NCBI RefSeq assembly: GCF_021018895.1
Contig: NC_079369.1
Location: 4,556,694 to 4,620,693, forward strand
Origin: Seriola aureovittata
Lineage: Eukaryota > Chordata > Actinopteri > Carangiformes > Carangidae
DNA length: 64,000 bases
Reading direction: 5' to 3'
Of this stretch, positions 21,668 through 33,799 are shown piece by piece. Position numbers and translations under genes: made by a program. The notes under the pieces were generated by a model. That model ran no database searches. It worked only from the letters and a program-made list of their open reading frames with translations, and was not told where the DNA came from. The stretch's first letter is position 1. Each line of letters opens with the position of its first letter.

Positions 21668-21716
<49 letters not shown>
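21668..21716. repeat. (TA)n microsatellite
   Basis: A pure AT dinucleotide run of about 49 bp. Confidence 0.95.
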
Positions 21717-21720
<4 letters not shown>

Positions 21721-22205
21721 GAATTATGGTACTTAACAACTATAACATCAACATGGGTGTTGATTTCTTTTCTGGATTATGAGCCAATTCACAGGATTTT
21801 TCCAGTTTCTTGTTACAAAGGAATATTTACTTCACTGAAAAGGAAAAAGACACTGTTTTATTGCTGTTGCTAACATACCGTCAGTTGTTGTATGTCTGAC
21901 TCCGCAGCAAAAAAAAAACAAAAAAAAGAACAAATTAAACAAACCCACACATGCAGACACATGCCAACATATTCAAACACACACTGTGAAAATCCCCGCT
22001 TCCAAAAATGTTATTTTCTTCAAACTGTGAAAAATCTAAGCTAATGGAGGGTGCGATTATTTCACCTGCTTCCAGCTTTTTTAAAATCATCTGGCATTTT
22101 CTTGATTTTGGTGCAAAAATCAGTTTTATTCTGTCTTGTTTCAAATTACTGTCGTTTATTTCCAGCTAATTTGTGAAACAGGTTTGTTTATTAAACTGGT
22201 TATGA
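21717..22205 (-). other. znf644 intron 1, no gene seen
   Basis: A/T-rich. A 69-residue minus-strand open frame at 21935-22144 has no domain and no splice support. Confidence 0.5.
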
Positions 22206-22213
22206 TACTCTAA

Positions 22214-22265
22214 CCCCCCCCCCCCCCCACCCCCACCACCACCACCACCACCAGCACCCCCACCA
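22214..22265. repeat. Poly-C and (CCA)n tract
   Basis: A C run followed by CCACCACCACCA repeats. Simple sequence. Confidence 0.85.
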
Positions 22266-22470
22266 CAGTTTTTTACATGAAAAATGAATTGGTAGGAGTT
22301 TTTAATAAACACTTGTGACAATCTACAATCCAACATAACAATGAATAAATATGATCAGAAATAATAAAAAAAAAAATCATAAATAAATACACGGATGAAA
22401 ACACAAGATTGGCACATGTTGTGAGAGAGACGTTCATTTAAAAGGTAATAAAACATACCACTTTCATACT

Positions 22471-22611
22471 TTAAAAGGTGCCCTGTGGAGTTTTCTTGCA
22501 CACAAAAAAAAAAGTCATCTTACCTGTCAGTCAAAACAAGGGTCCACTCACCGCTAAAAACACTGCTCCATAGCGCCACTAGTGGTCAAAAACTCCACAG
22601 GGTGCCTTTAA
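22471..22611. repeat. 141-bp MITE with TTAA target duplication
   Basis: TTAA lies at each outer edge (22471-22474 and 22608-22611). The inverted ends AAGGTGCCCTGTGGAG and AGGCACCCTGTGGAG follow and differ by one base insertion and two substitutions. The TTAA duplication is the signature of piggyBac-type transposition, so this is likely a non-autonomous piggyBac-like MITE. It has no coding capacity. Confidence 0.75.
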
Positions 22612-22708
22612 GTTACCGCTGAAGAAAAACTGAGCAGGATGTAGTTTAAGGAAGCATTGAACTACCTGAAGGGGCAAATGCTATTCCTTCCTCATATGCT
22701 TCAAAAGC

Positions 22709-22762
22709 AAGAAGAAGAAGAAGAAGAAGAAGTAGAAGAAGACGAAGAAGGAGGAGGAGGAT
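22709..22762. repeat. (AAG)n/(GGA)n purine tract
   Basis: AAG triplets pass into GAGGAGGAGG on the plus strand. A pure-purine strand with triplex potential, but short. Confidence 0.85.
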
Positions 22763-22799
22763 GAATGCCTCAATGTATCATTCTGAAGGTCATTTATTA

Positions 22800-23165
22800 G
22801 GGTGGAGAAATATACCTGACAGCTGCTGACTGGAGGAGGATTTGCCTCCAAGAGATCACCGAGGGGACTGAAATGAAGGTTAATCGCTATATAACTTTCT
22901 ACATGTATAATCCTATACTCAAGATTTCATTGAGCATGTCTGTAAAAGCCCTCCGTCAGCATAATTGCGCCTAACCTGTGCCCCGCATGCTCAAATCTCT
23001 AAAATATCACATCCAACTCTGAGAATAAATGGGAAATTAATGAGGAAAGTGCTGAGCTCAACCTTAGATAGGTATCACAGAAAAGGGTTAGCTGTCTCAC
23101 AGCTCATGTACAATAGAAGCTCACTAATCCAAACCCTCAGAGATAGAGGTTGTTTGGACTTGTGA
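22800..23165. other. Candidate conserved non-coding element
   Basis: Complex sequence with GGAAATTAATGAGG and CATAATTGCGCC motifs and no repeats or coding frame. It lies in znf644 intron 1 and may be regulatory. This is inference from texture only. Confidence 0.3.
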
Positions 23166-25689
23166 AATGTTCAGAGGGATAAATACAAGACTATTCTAAT
23201 TTGACACTCCTGTAGACTTGGGTGCATCTGGGTCAGATCTGAAGTATAAATACATACAGCGCTTATTTTGTTTAGGTTGCCTGGTAATTTGGATTTAGTT
23301 ATTGTGCTTGACAAATAAAACCACAGTTAACTCAAATATAAATAATGGATGTACACTAGATTATTCCTCAAAAATAAGCACTAAATGACTTGTACTATAA
23401 TATTATGAATACACATAACTGCATGTGCATATGGATTTTTTCTTTTTTTTTACCTCCGGACATTATTTACTATAAGGTTTCATATAATGATAAGCATATA
23501 TTTTTAGCCCTTCTTTGTGTCCATCATTCATCCCTTCTTTTTTTTAACATCTTTTCAGTGTAATGTGATTACACAGGCCACATTATCTGATGTTGCTTTT
23601 CAATACTTCATCCTTTTGAGTGACGACTTTGCATATCAGTGATCATATTCTGCCCCTTAGTGGAGGAAACGGTCCATAGCCTGAGTGAGGCGGGATAACA
23701 GGAGGGTTGATCTGCAGAGGGGGAGCAGCAGGCTGGATTGTGGGCATCGGCAGCCTGATCCAGTGCTTCATCCAGCCTTTGATGGACCAAAGATTTAAAT
23801 AGTCTGAGCCTGTTTCTGCTCTGAAACTATTTCCTTGCCAGGAATAAATGGGAGTGCTATTTAATTCATGCGTAATCCCTTAAGAACAGAAAATTTACGT
23901 CTACGAACATGAATGATAACCAGAACTAGACACTAAAAAGAAAAGAAATCCAAGCGTTCATGTTGTCAAGATGTGCACTGTATTGTAAGTTGCTTGTTTG
24001 AAGCTTTTTTCTATAATCAGGCTGCATCATGTGTCAGCGGATAAGTATCTGAGAACGAAGCGTTATCCCTAGAAATTCATCCAAAATATGTTTCTGCGAA
24101 CCCTTCTCAGAACAGCTGCCGTCACAAATTAAGAAAGCAAAAGCTTTCTCATGTCTTCATACAGCTTCCTACAGGAGCAGCAGTGAATGTTCATTTATAT
24201 GACGTGCACTGTAACCAGGAAACAAATATGAGAGCTGAAATTACTGTATGAGGGTTGAAAATAAGATTGTACGCACATACTAGACATATTAAATCAAATG
24301 TCAAAAAATTGTGTAGGTAGAATCAATTTGCACAAAATGGTACTAGTGGCCACTATTAAGCATTTTACAATTTCAAAAATCTGATCATCCCTCAAACATA
24401 ACATGGGTTAGAAAGTATAGAAACTTTATGAGATGGAGCAAATAAGATAAGAAGCAAATGTATAAAGATGTGGAGACTTAAAATACACGCCATACTTTTC
24501 ATATTAAATTTCATCACATACTGACGTATTTGCACTGAAATGTTAAAAAGTGACACTATATTGTAACTGGTACTGTATAAAAGTCTAAAAATCAAAACGA
24601 CGTAGCCCCGCAATTAACGACTATTTCAATAATCAATTAACATAGTGTCACAAAACAGTGAAGAATGTCAATCACCGAGGTGATATCTTCAAATTTCTTG
24701 TTCTGTCCAACCACTGTCATAGAGAACCAATTAAAAAGACATTTATTAAAAAAAAGGTGGAAATGAACCTCTGGGAGAAACACAGCTTCTTGTGTACGTG
24801 TCTGTGTTGTGGTAGGTTGTTTAGAGAGAGCGACCAGCATGAGGCTGTCAATGAAGTTGGAGACAATAAAGCAGAATCACTATTTAGTAAATATTTTGCT
24901 ATAAAAATTACAGAAGAAACTCCTGAGCAACACTTGAACTACTCATTTAATAATCCTACCACTCAATGCGGTGACAATTTCAACATCCAAATTCACCACA
25001 GTGGCTTGGATTTTTAAGAAAATTAAAACAAAGACAGCTGAACTGTGATCGCTATTTGCTTGTCAGTGATTCTGTTTCACACTGGAAAATAATCAACAGC
25101 CAGCTTGTCACTCCCTACAACCTGCCAAGTGTAGGAGTGGAGGCACTGACACATGTAACTGACATCTCAGATTTAATTTGACTGCTAATCACACCCAGCT
25201 ATAGTTTCAGAGCATTTCACACATCTGAGCTACAGTTTCAGGTGTTAAGCCGGTAAGGAGACATACAACTGTGTCTCTGAGCGATAACACCTCTTCAGAG
25301 ACGGCCACATATTAGGTTTATGCTCTGCCATTATGATTAGAAGAATTGCATTATTAACGAGAATATTAAGACTTCACATAATACACATGTTCTTGCTTTT
25401 CAATTAAAACAACCAACACGCATTTTCGCTCGTCTGTAGCAGTGGCTTCATTTCAGTTCGGTGGCTATTTGAGACAAATTATAAATGTGCATCGCCTCAC
25501 TTGCATGTCACCTTGTTGGGATTCTTGTCTGAATCATGAGCCACGAGCGGATAATGTCACTTCTATTAAGAGACAATATTCTACTAATGCCACCTCCGTT
25601 TGTAACATTTGAGAGAGTGTATCTGAATAATCAGACAGTATGTTTAACGAGATAAAACTCGAAGAAGGAACCAGTCAATGTGTACTCAC
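23166..25689 (-). other. znf644 intron 1, no exon seen; possible CNE at 25020-25320
   Basis: Mostly A/T-rich. A 119-residue plus-strand open frame (24658-25017) contains a CTCLCCG stretch but no recognisable domain, no homologue that I know and no clear splice context. The stretches 23800-23900 and 25020-25320 have enhancer-like texture. No mobile element was identified. Confidence 0.35.
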
Positions 25690-25738
25690 CAGTCTGTGTC
25701 GAAGCTCTGATTCCATCACATGGTTCTTTAAAACGCGC
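25690..25738 (-). other. Candidate non-coding leader exon of znf644
   Basis: The acceptor actctgttacag|GCGCG and the donor CAGACTG|gtgagtac bound 49 nt on the znf644 strand, between the CpG promoter and the large exon. Joining it to 13783 keeps the frame open upstream of the start codon. Its own ATG (at the ATGTGA) is an immediate start-stop, so it would be 5' UTR. Confidence 0.5.
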
Positions 25739-26125
25739 CTGTAACAGAGTCAAATAGTTAGTAAAGTGTTCTGAAACTTTGTTAATAAAGCTGACAGGCG
25801 GCACACTATACACAGATCTCACATGGGAAACAACCCAAGTAAGATTTCAGTGCAGTTTCATGAATCCATGTGACACACCCTGCCTCAGGGAATCTGTCCC
25901 TCCAAATTCAACCTTTGTTTTTTTGGATTCATAACTGAAAACTGTTGACATTATTTCCTCAACAATACAGCCAAGTAAGGACACAAGGAAATACGGTTTT
26001 AGCAGGGTCGGATTAAGGACTGGAATGATTGACAAGAAGAGAAACCTTGTGTTTTGTTGGCACTGGCTTTACTTCCTTATCGTCCCACAGAGAGCACACT
26101 ACTGCACATGTACAAATACACCTAT

Positions 26126-26176
26126 ATTTACATTTACATATTTGCCAGATACTTTTATCCAAGGCGACTTACAAGT
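26126..26176. repeat. Dispersed fish repeat signature (GCGACTTACA)
   Basis: TTTACATTTACATATTTGCC followed by ACTTTTATCCAAGGCGACTT is a phrase I recall as extremely common in teleost genomes. The element to which it belongs extends an unknown distance on either side, and I do not name the family. Confidence 0.55.
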
Positions 26177-29100
26177 GAGGGACATCACTAAAGCTTCAAA
26201 TAATGATGACAACAACAACAAAAACAACATTCTTCTTTCAATGTTTGTTCAAACCCAGTATAGAAAAGTATCGAAGTGGTCACCCAAACTGAGCTTGCAC
26301 TTTTATTGAAAGAGACAAAATACAAGAATTACCATAATGCACTCTTATTAAACCAGATGTTTTATATGTTGTATATTTAAACATACAGTATATATTGCAT
26401 TTCTTTGCCGAATAGTCCTTCAAAAACTGTAATGTTTGTTATTCTTCATGGTGAAGTTACTTATGTTTGGGGTCAACTCAACCCTGGAAATGTCAAACTC
26501 CCTGTTGGGCCTCTTTAAGCAAACTGGTAAACAAACATAAGTAATGTGTCATTTTCTGTAGTGGACATTGAAAACATGCGTTCAAATTCATGTTTATCAG
26601 ATAATAAGGAAACATTAAGACGTATAAAGGCAGTTAATCAATGGTAAGTGTGCCAAAAAGACAAATAAGCACCTTTATAAAAGACTTTAGTGTCGCAGTT
26701 ATGTTTGCTGCCAATTCATGAACTTTACCTTAAACTCTCCTCTGTCTTATGTAACAGTTACTGGTTGGATAAAATTAGTATTTACTGACACCATCTCGGC
26801 CTGTTGTGCGACAGAAAAAAGAAAACCTGAACAGCGTCATATGTTAAGACCACCTCGAGAAATAACTGATAGGTATTAATTTCATGCAGATGATTCAATT
26901 GCAATAGCAATGTGATTCTGTGAAAACACGCCGCCCTTGTTTCCTCACCTCTAATATAGCTCTGCAGAACTCCACGTTCTTGGTAGATCCACCTGATTAC
27001 TAAAATATCTCATCTCTGCAGCTGTTCTTCAGCCGAGTCGCTAATTCAGGCCAGTGTACTCCCATTTAAGTAGTCCCAGGTGTCTTCATTTATAGCTGTG
27101 TAAGCAGCCAGCCAGGCCAACGGAGAACACATAACTGTTTGCTATGCTGAGCATTCAGGGACTTCAGGCATCTTGGTTAAAATATTTGACCTTGTCGAGT
27201 GACATATAATCAATTTCTGGATAACATGCCTCAACCATGTGATTTATTTAGTCCAACAGTTGACTCCTTTACTCTCTGCGGTACATTAATGCAGTTAAAA
27301 CCTACACTAGGCTGTTAAGCTGTCACTGACTTCTTCCTATAGCCACGTAAGCTCGTCCTTACGCACCTGCAGGGAGTGATGGACTCACTTCTTTAGGTCT
27401 GTCCTTTCATCTTTACAATACCTCAATTCCTGAGCTGGGATGTCATTCATACTCGCTGTCTGCAGAAGCTACAACTTCCTACTTTTGCCTCATATGCTTG
27501 TTTATCTCTTCTGTTTAATGACTCATGAAATCACATATTTCAGCTAATATAGAAGGGAGGTGCCTTTTTTTTCATAGATTGTTCATATAATTATTCTGGG
27601 TGGTCACTGGGGATGGACAGATGGATGTACGAAGCACCATTTGTCTCGGTGAAAATGTTTTACCACCAATTTACTATTATTTACCATGATTTATGACGTA
27701 AAACGCTCCCTTTTGGCCAGTTCATGATGAGTAGTGTTTGCGAGGCAAAAACCACAGTTGTGTTCAACTATTGGAGCGTATTGGAGTCCTTATTTTGATT
27801 TTTATTTATTTTATTTTTTTTATTTTTCATTTAGATTTATCTATACATGAAAAATATATTTCAAACACAAAAAATAGACATAAACTAAAAAGTCTAGCAC
27901 AATCAAACTACAATGTACATAAGCTCTCCTACTGTAGATCCAACGTTATGGAAGTTCTGTAATGACAAAACTACTGAGCACAAAAATATCAACAAAATAC
28001 TCACACCATAAAGGAAATGTGTGATTAGTTGCAAGTTCAATTGGTCTCTGCATTATTTGCTTTCAGTTTGATGATGATGTTTCCAAAGAAAAATATCTAT
28101 ATCTGATGAACGCTATAGCAAATTCAACCGAACAACACCTTTTGCTGCATAACACTCTGCAGATCAGAACCACCAGTGTTTGGGTTCTTTCTGTCAATTG
28201 TCAAATGTTTCCTTAGCAATGTTTATTCCCCAAGGTGTGTATCGTCCCCAACAGCTCAGCTATTAAAATACTATAATCTCTACCATCATATAAAACTCTT
28301 CCTTAACCTGCTCTTCAACAACAACTACATCAAATCCTGAAGACAATTTGAAGATTAGTATGCAAATAATTTTCTTTCTTACTGGAAGAAATTATATTAT
28401 AATTATCAGTGAGCTATTAAAACAGTTCCAGTGCTGTCATGCTACTGCTTGAATATTGCAATAGCTATTGAAAGACAACAAAAATATTGCACTGCAAGCT
28501 GATGCAAATGTAGTCATTTAGACAGTAATAATATCTAATTAAACACAACGACAAAGTGTTTTTGATTATTCTGATTCATTAGACCTCTAGACTTCAAAAC
28601 TATTGCTACATTCACACACTGTCGGCAGAATGGGAAGAACACAAAAAAACACCCCTTATTCTGATTTGGGAGTATTCATGTATTATTTCAAGTTGGTTAG
28701 CGCTAGTGCTAACCTTGTAGTCACACCAAATAAACAGCCTAAATTAGCTACTTTTGTTGTGTTATGTAACAGTTCATTACCAAGTGAAACCAAATACAAA
28801 CGAACACACAGTGTCTATCTCCCAAAAGATTAGTTAAACTGATTGTATTAGTGTTAGCAATGGATATTATTTTAATGTAATTGCCAGCGGCAGTGCATTT
28901 GCAGCCATTTTGCCAATATTATGTGGACATGTCAGAATAACAAAGACGGTGAATAGTTTACTTTATAGTGAACAATAAAGGCTAATTTAGATTTTGGACA
29001 TTTGCTAATCAACGTCACACTGCGTCATTACTGACTGATGTAGTATCATGTGTATCGCGTTGTGTGACTGTCAGTGGAAAGTAGAATCACGGACTCTTGT

Positions 29101-29361
29101 CAAACCAATTTGAGAAATTTTGATGGTTCTATGTAATGGATAAATTCCACACTCAAAATGCAGTCAAATAAAAAATGAAGGGAGGGTAAATGTAGTGCAC
29201 TAAAGGCGCCTACAGTAAACAGGGAGTGATTTCAAACACAGCCTTCATCAGGCAGACGTTGGGTGAAGCTATGTTGGCAATTATGTGATTGTAAGTACTA
29301 CTAATAATAATAATAATAAGTTGGGGGGGGGGCGCATTGATCAACCACAGTTTGTACTCAC
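26177..29361 (-). other. znf644 intron 1, 5' part, no exon seen
   Basis: Three kilobases of A/T-rich sequence. A 74-residue open frame at 27738-27962 is low-complexity. A short TAA triplet run lies near 29302-29319. No mobile element or coding exon was recognised. Confidence 0.45.
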
Positions 29362-29429
29362 CCAAGCAGTCCTGGGGACAAGTCTCCTCAGCTAAAACAC
29401 CTGTGTGGGTGGAGCCTAGGTGTGTAGTC
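29362..29429 (-). other. Candidate non-coding leader exon of znf644
   Basis: The acceptor is preceded by a T-rich tract (ttttttttgttgttgttatag|GACTAC) and the donor GCTTGG|gtgagtac follows 68 nt later. It contains no ATG. It lies 0.67 kb downstream of the first-exon donor and could be an alternative second leader exon. Confidence 0.4.
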
Positions 29430-29869
29430 CTATAACAACAACAAAAAAAATATTTTTAGTCTAATTGGGAACAGCTATAGACCACAGCTTGTTCAAAATC
29501 CAAATTTTAGTTGTTAAAAATGTGTTTAGATGCTATGTTAGATGTCATGTTTTGCTGTCCTCATTCCGGCCCTTCAGTGCAGTCTCAATTTGACCTGCAG
29601 GTTGACTGGAGTTCAGCTTTGCTTTAGCCACTGGCAATACACCTGGCTTTTAATAACTTCCATACGATGTGGGTCTACTAATATTCCCACAGCCACCGCA
29701 TTCAAAATCACTCTCACTCACTCTTTCTCACAATCACCCTGTGTTTGTAATAGGCCATTTAAAGTCAGAGAGGGAAGGCAGAGAAGCCAAGTTTACTATG
29801 TAGCCGTTTAGGTCTGCGTGAGATGATTATATTCCCTACAAAGATATCCAACGTGACAACAAATGTTAT

Positions 29870-30350
29870 CACGCCGTACGAATTCAACCGTAACAGCTCT
29901 TTTCTGTCGCCTAGTCCCCACGTAGCAACACGGAAGCAGTTTTAAGTTAATGTGAGAAAACACGGCGGCACCGTTCAAGGCACTGCAGTGTTTTCATAGC
30001 TTCACAGCGACCTCCGACAGTTACACGTCACTGACTAATGACCGTGCCTGGATACAATGTATCCCTGCGCACATCATACGGCACCGCAGAGTGTAACGCT
30101 TACCTGAGGGCGACGACGACGATCGGAGTCCACAAGTTTGTCATTGCGGTTGACATCGTCACTGGTTCTTCCCTTTCTGTTAGACTGTCGCCATTTTGCT
30201 TTAAAATCACGTAGGTTGTACTCCGGTCCAGGGGAGAGGGCTTCACTGTTCACGGCGGAGGTAGAGAAATGAGCGTCACCCAAACTGCACACCGACCCCT
30301 TTTGTCCAGGTTCCCCGCGAGCCCGAGAGAACAACACACTAGGACCATCA
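29870..30350 (-). promoter_or_regulatory. CpG-rich promoter of znf644
   Basis: CpG dinucleotides are dense here and sparse for kilobases on both sides. A YY1-type motif, CAAAATGGCGAC on the minus strand, lies at 30187-30198, within the transcribed part, as is usual for YY1-driven housekeeping promoters. No convincing TATA box at the expected spacing was found. A bidirectional transcript toward higher coordinates is possible but has no support. Confidence 0.6.
30104..30340 (-). other. znf644 first exon (non-coding)
   Basis: On the minus strand, CpG-rich sequence ends in the donor CGCCCTCAG|gtaagcg at 30104/30103. It sits at the only CpG-rich spot upstream of the znf644 large exon, on the same strand. 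The frame stays open for about 78 codons but has no in-frame ATG. The ATG inside the YY1-type motif opens a four-codon upstream frame (MATV, then stop). The 5' end is set only approximately. Confidence 0.6.
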
Positions 30351-31250
30351 AAGGATAGTAACCAAGCTACAATATTAAAGTAACACTAATGTCCCCACAT
30401 ATGAAATAGGAGGATAACAGTGTAACAACACAACAAGTTTTTTCTTTTTAAAATTTGGGATTGAGGTGCATGACCTTGAACTGCATACTACATTAAATTA
30501 CCTAAGATTAAACAGAATAAGTAATAAGTAGGCTGTTAGTGTCATGGCCTACAGAGGGTACACCAAAATAAAAATAAAGAAATCTATCACAACATATCTA
30601 ATATGACTGTGCACAGGGAAGAGTGTTGCTCTGTTGCTCTCTTTAAACACAACAGTGTCATTCGCACTGTAAGTAGAGCTTAGACTATATAAGCAGGGCA
30701 GGACGGAAAGGGTTAAAATTGTCTTAGGTGACCATGAACTGAATTTCAACATGGCTCCAGTGTAAGATTCACTGGTGAAAATGTGCTACTGTTGTATATT
30801 TAATGTTCAATTGCTCTTGTACAAGTGAAGCTAGTGAGCTTTAACCCTCATTTAAATTGTAGAATAATGATGCAGAATGCATGTTGAAAATGCATTATTA
30901 ATACTGTTGCATGGTTTTTCTGGCCCCAGTGTAATTTTCATGTTTCCACTTGAAAACCTCGCGTCTAAGGGAAAAAAAATCGTCATCCTCAGTGTCTCTT
31001 GGAACAGGTGTTATTTACCACAATAATCATTTATTGAAATGTTGTATGTATTTTTTATTCCTTATCTAAGTAGTCAAAATCGCAAGCTTTAAGCATGGTT
31101 AACCTCATATACACAATGATGAATTAATATGTTTAAGTTAGTAAGTAAGTAAGTAAGTACCTTCTGTTCCTTCCATTTTAGGCTATTAAAAGGCATCCAA
31201 AACGTGGAACATGTTTAGATTAATTTTTATGAAAAGTTAAACTGACTGCA
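30351..31250. other. Intergenic, no gene seen
   Basis: A/T-rich region with an imperfect (GTAA)n run at 31138-31159. No coding frame with domain content. Confidence 0.5.
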
Positions 31251-31254
31251 GACT

Positions 31255-31590
31255 GGAAGCCTTTTTGATTGAGTTATAGTGGCTTCAGACTTCTTCACTT
31301 TTTGCACACTTTATAGTGGATTTAATTTAAATTGATAAAATTGCCATTTTTGTCCATTCGTCCATACATGTAATAACCCAGAATGAGAAAGTGAAAACAT
31401 GTTTTTAGAAATTTTTGCAAATTTATTAAAAACCCCCTAATTCGGTACTTTAGTTGACCTTTGTCCTTTTGGCAGTTTGTCCCATCTCTGAAGCTCTGTC
31501 AGAGTGACCATTGGGTTCTTGGGAGCTCAACTCGAGGAGGAGTCCAAACTTACAGGTTCGGTTAGGTATGTTAGGTTATCCATCTAAATT
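31255..31590. repeat. Degraded Tc1/mariner-type element
   Basis: The phrases CAGACTTCTTCACTTTTTGC, TTAGAAATTTTTGCAAATTT and GCTCTGTCAGAGTGACCATT match, in the expected order, terminal and internal parts of fish Tc1-like elements as I remember them. Most of the transposase region between them is deleted, so no protein remains. Confidence 0.65.
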
Positions 31591-33134
31591 CTACCATAGA
31601 CCATGTACACAATCAGATATAACCAAACCATAATATACTTTTATTGTGTGTAACATTAGTATGTTTTTGACCAGTGCATTTAGGAAAGCACAGTATGTGT
31701 GTGGTGTCTTCAGTGGGTGATTGCAGTGGTAATTCACATATTCATAAACACATAAAATATTGATTGGATTAAGCAAACAACTAACAAATCTTTGAATTAC
31801 ATTGTTATTATCAACAAAAATAGTCTGTAGACAGCTAAAATTTCTCGAAATCTGTTTAATATTTATAGAGTGGGCAAAATAAGATTTATTTATTTTTGCT
31901 AAATTATTAAATGTGTGGAATGCAGATCATTAATCATTAATATTGATATATTGAGAAACTGTAAGACATAAATATTTGTGCATAAATATTTATCTACTCC
32001 ATGCCAGTGTGTATTAACTCTTGGTTTAGCTCCTTATTCAACAGAGATGTGTTGCTTTTAAAGCTATTTCCAAGTCACTTACTGTATTTGTGCTTGCATC
32101 ACTGTGATCTGAGCTTATCATCGTACCCACCTAGATGGCAGAAAACACAAAGCAATTCCGAGGAGTGCGTTGTCTTTTTGTGTGAGATATAGGGATTGAC
32201 ACAAGCCCTCTGTTTTCAGAGCATGAAGTAATTCTTTTAATGGCCTGCCAACTGTGCACTCCAAAGTTTGATTTTGCTCTGCAAAATGAGAGCAAAAATC
32301 TCGAACAATTTATTATGCTGTTTGTGCCTCGCTTCACTAGTTATCGTCTGCAATTTATTTCCTACCTTGGGGTACTGAAAGCCATTTTTCTCCATTTTCA
32401 GTGGCTCACTTTTTTTTTCTTGATCCTGCTCGCTGCTGACTAAACTCCTGCCTCCAGCCATGGTGTTGGAACATCACAGAAAACTACATCATTATACTGA
32501 AGCTAGTTAACAAAGAGAGGCAGAGAACCAGTTTAAATCACAGGGCACAAGACAGTATGTGAATGACTGAGTTCACTAACACAGATCACAGCCTGTCTCT
32601 CCCCAGCCGCACAGGTGAACTGCCTCACTAATAAAGGTTGCTTCAGACCTCACTCAGAATTCAAGGTCAGCACCTGACCACTCTTCACTATTTTAAATTC
32701 ATTTTTTTCTATTATAAATTAAGCTTTAGCCCAAGTAAGTGCCATGCATCTGCTGAGCACCGGTGATGAACCTTTTCCAGACATTTATTCATACTTTATT
32801 TACACCTGTGCTTTACCTGCTGTGACATGTCATCATGTCTCTCTGGAAAAAAAAAAGAAAAAAGATTTATCTGTGATTTAAAAGATGACGGAAATTTTAA
32901 TTTCAAAGCAGGTAATTCCAAAGTATAAGAAGCGCCCTGTGGTTATAGACTTTAGAATCAGCAGGGGAGCTTTGCTCGATGCTGCACTATAGCACACACA
33001 AAATGCAACTATTACAGATGATAGACCGAGTTTAACTAAATCTGAAAAACAAGCAACAAACAACTAGTCCACTGTAGAAAACAACCAGTACAAAATATAA
33101 ACAGTATCCATTATTCAATGTATTAAAGAAATTG
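31591..33134. other. Intergenic, no gene seen
   Basis: A/T-rich. TATAGAGTGGGCAAAATAA near 31866 repeats a phrase from the element at 3898, so a small fragment of that family is present. Open frames at 32131-32461 lie on both strands without domain content. Confidence 0.45.
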
Positions 33135-33459
33135 CAATGGTGGAAGATATATTTAGATCCGTAAGTAAAACCACAATGGAAATATCTTGTATTACGTAAA
33201 AGTGCTGCATTAGAAATTACTTTTCTTTTTATGCATTAACATGTAAGCAGTATTGTATCGTGTTGTAGTTGGTTGAGAGGGAGCTAATTTTAAAAATAAA
33301 AAATATTTATCCTGAAAATGCAGCATATTTTATAAACTGGTTATAGATTTTATATGAAAATTCTTAATATAAAAACTAACATATGTCCCTTGGTGATGCA
33401 CAAAGAAATACAAGTACTAATAACTGTACTTAAGTACTTGGTAACATTTCACCACTGAT
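33135..33459. repeat. Percomorph hAT-like MITE (GGTGGAA...TTTCACCAC)
   Basis: It starts AATGGTGGAAGATATATTTAG and ends TACTTGGTAACATTTCACC, with the interior phrase TTGTAGTTGGTTGAGAGGG. This matches a very common spiny-rayed-fish repeat whose ends read CAGTGGTGGAA. The copy is diverged and has no coding capacity. It is one reason for calling the host a percomorph. Confidence 0.65.
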
Positions 33460-33667
33460 AAATTGGCAACACAATTTTAACAATGTATGCTAATATTGTG
33501 AATTCAAAATAACTAACATTTACATTTTTAAAATTGAAATTACATAGATTCTTGACTGTACTCCAGCTAAGTGTTGCACTTACTAAAGGTAAGAGAACTC
33601 AGAGGAGACAGATTTTTAAGAAGAACTGTCAGAATTAAAACAGTAAAACTCTGATGTTTGGTCACTA

Positions 33668-33670
<3 letters not shown>
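33460..33670. other. Intergenic, nothing seen
   Basis: Short A/T-rich stretch before the CA array. Confidence 0.5.
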
Positions 33671-33671
<1 letters not shown>

Positions 33672-33730
<59 letters not shown>

Positions 33731-33757
33731 AGATACACACACACACACACACACACA

Positions 33758-33798
<41 letters not shown>
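33672..33798. repeat. Long compound (CA)n microsatellite
   Basis: About 127 bp of CA repeats with interruptions (ACAGACACAGATACAC near 33722-33737 and ACAGACAC near 33756). The minus-strand 'cysteine-valine' open frames here are translation of the repeat. Confidence 0.95.

Positions 33799-33799
<1 letters not shown>

Noticed and set aside
24658..25017. 119-residue plus-strand frame as a gene
   Set aside because: No domain, A/T-driven codon content, and it lies inside a znf644 intron without splice support.
30074..30337. 87-residue protein on the minus strand at the CpG island
   Set aside because: It begins with GTG, has no in-frame ATG and runs through a splice donor. Called as a non-coding first exon.
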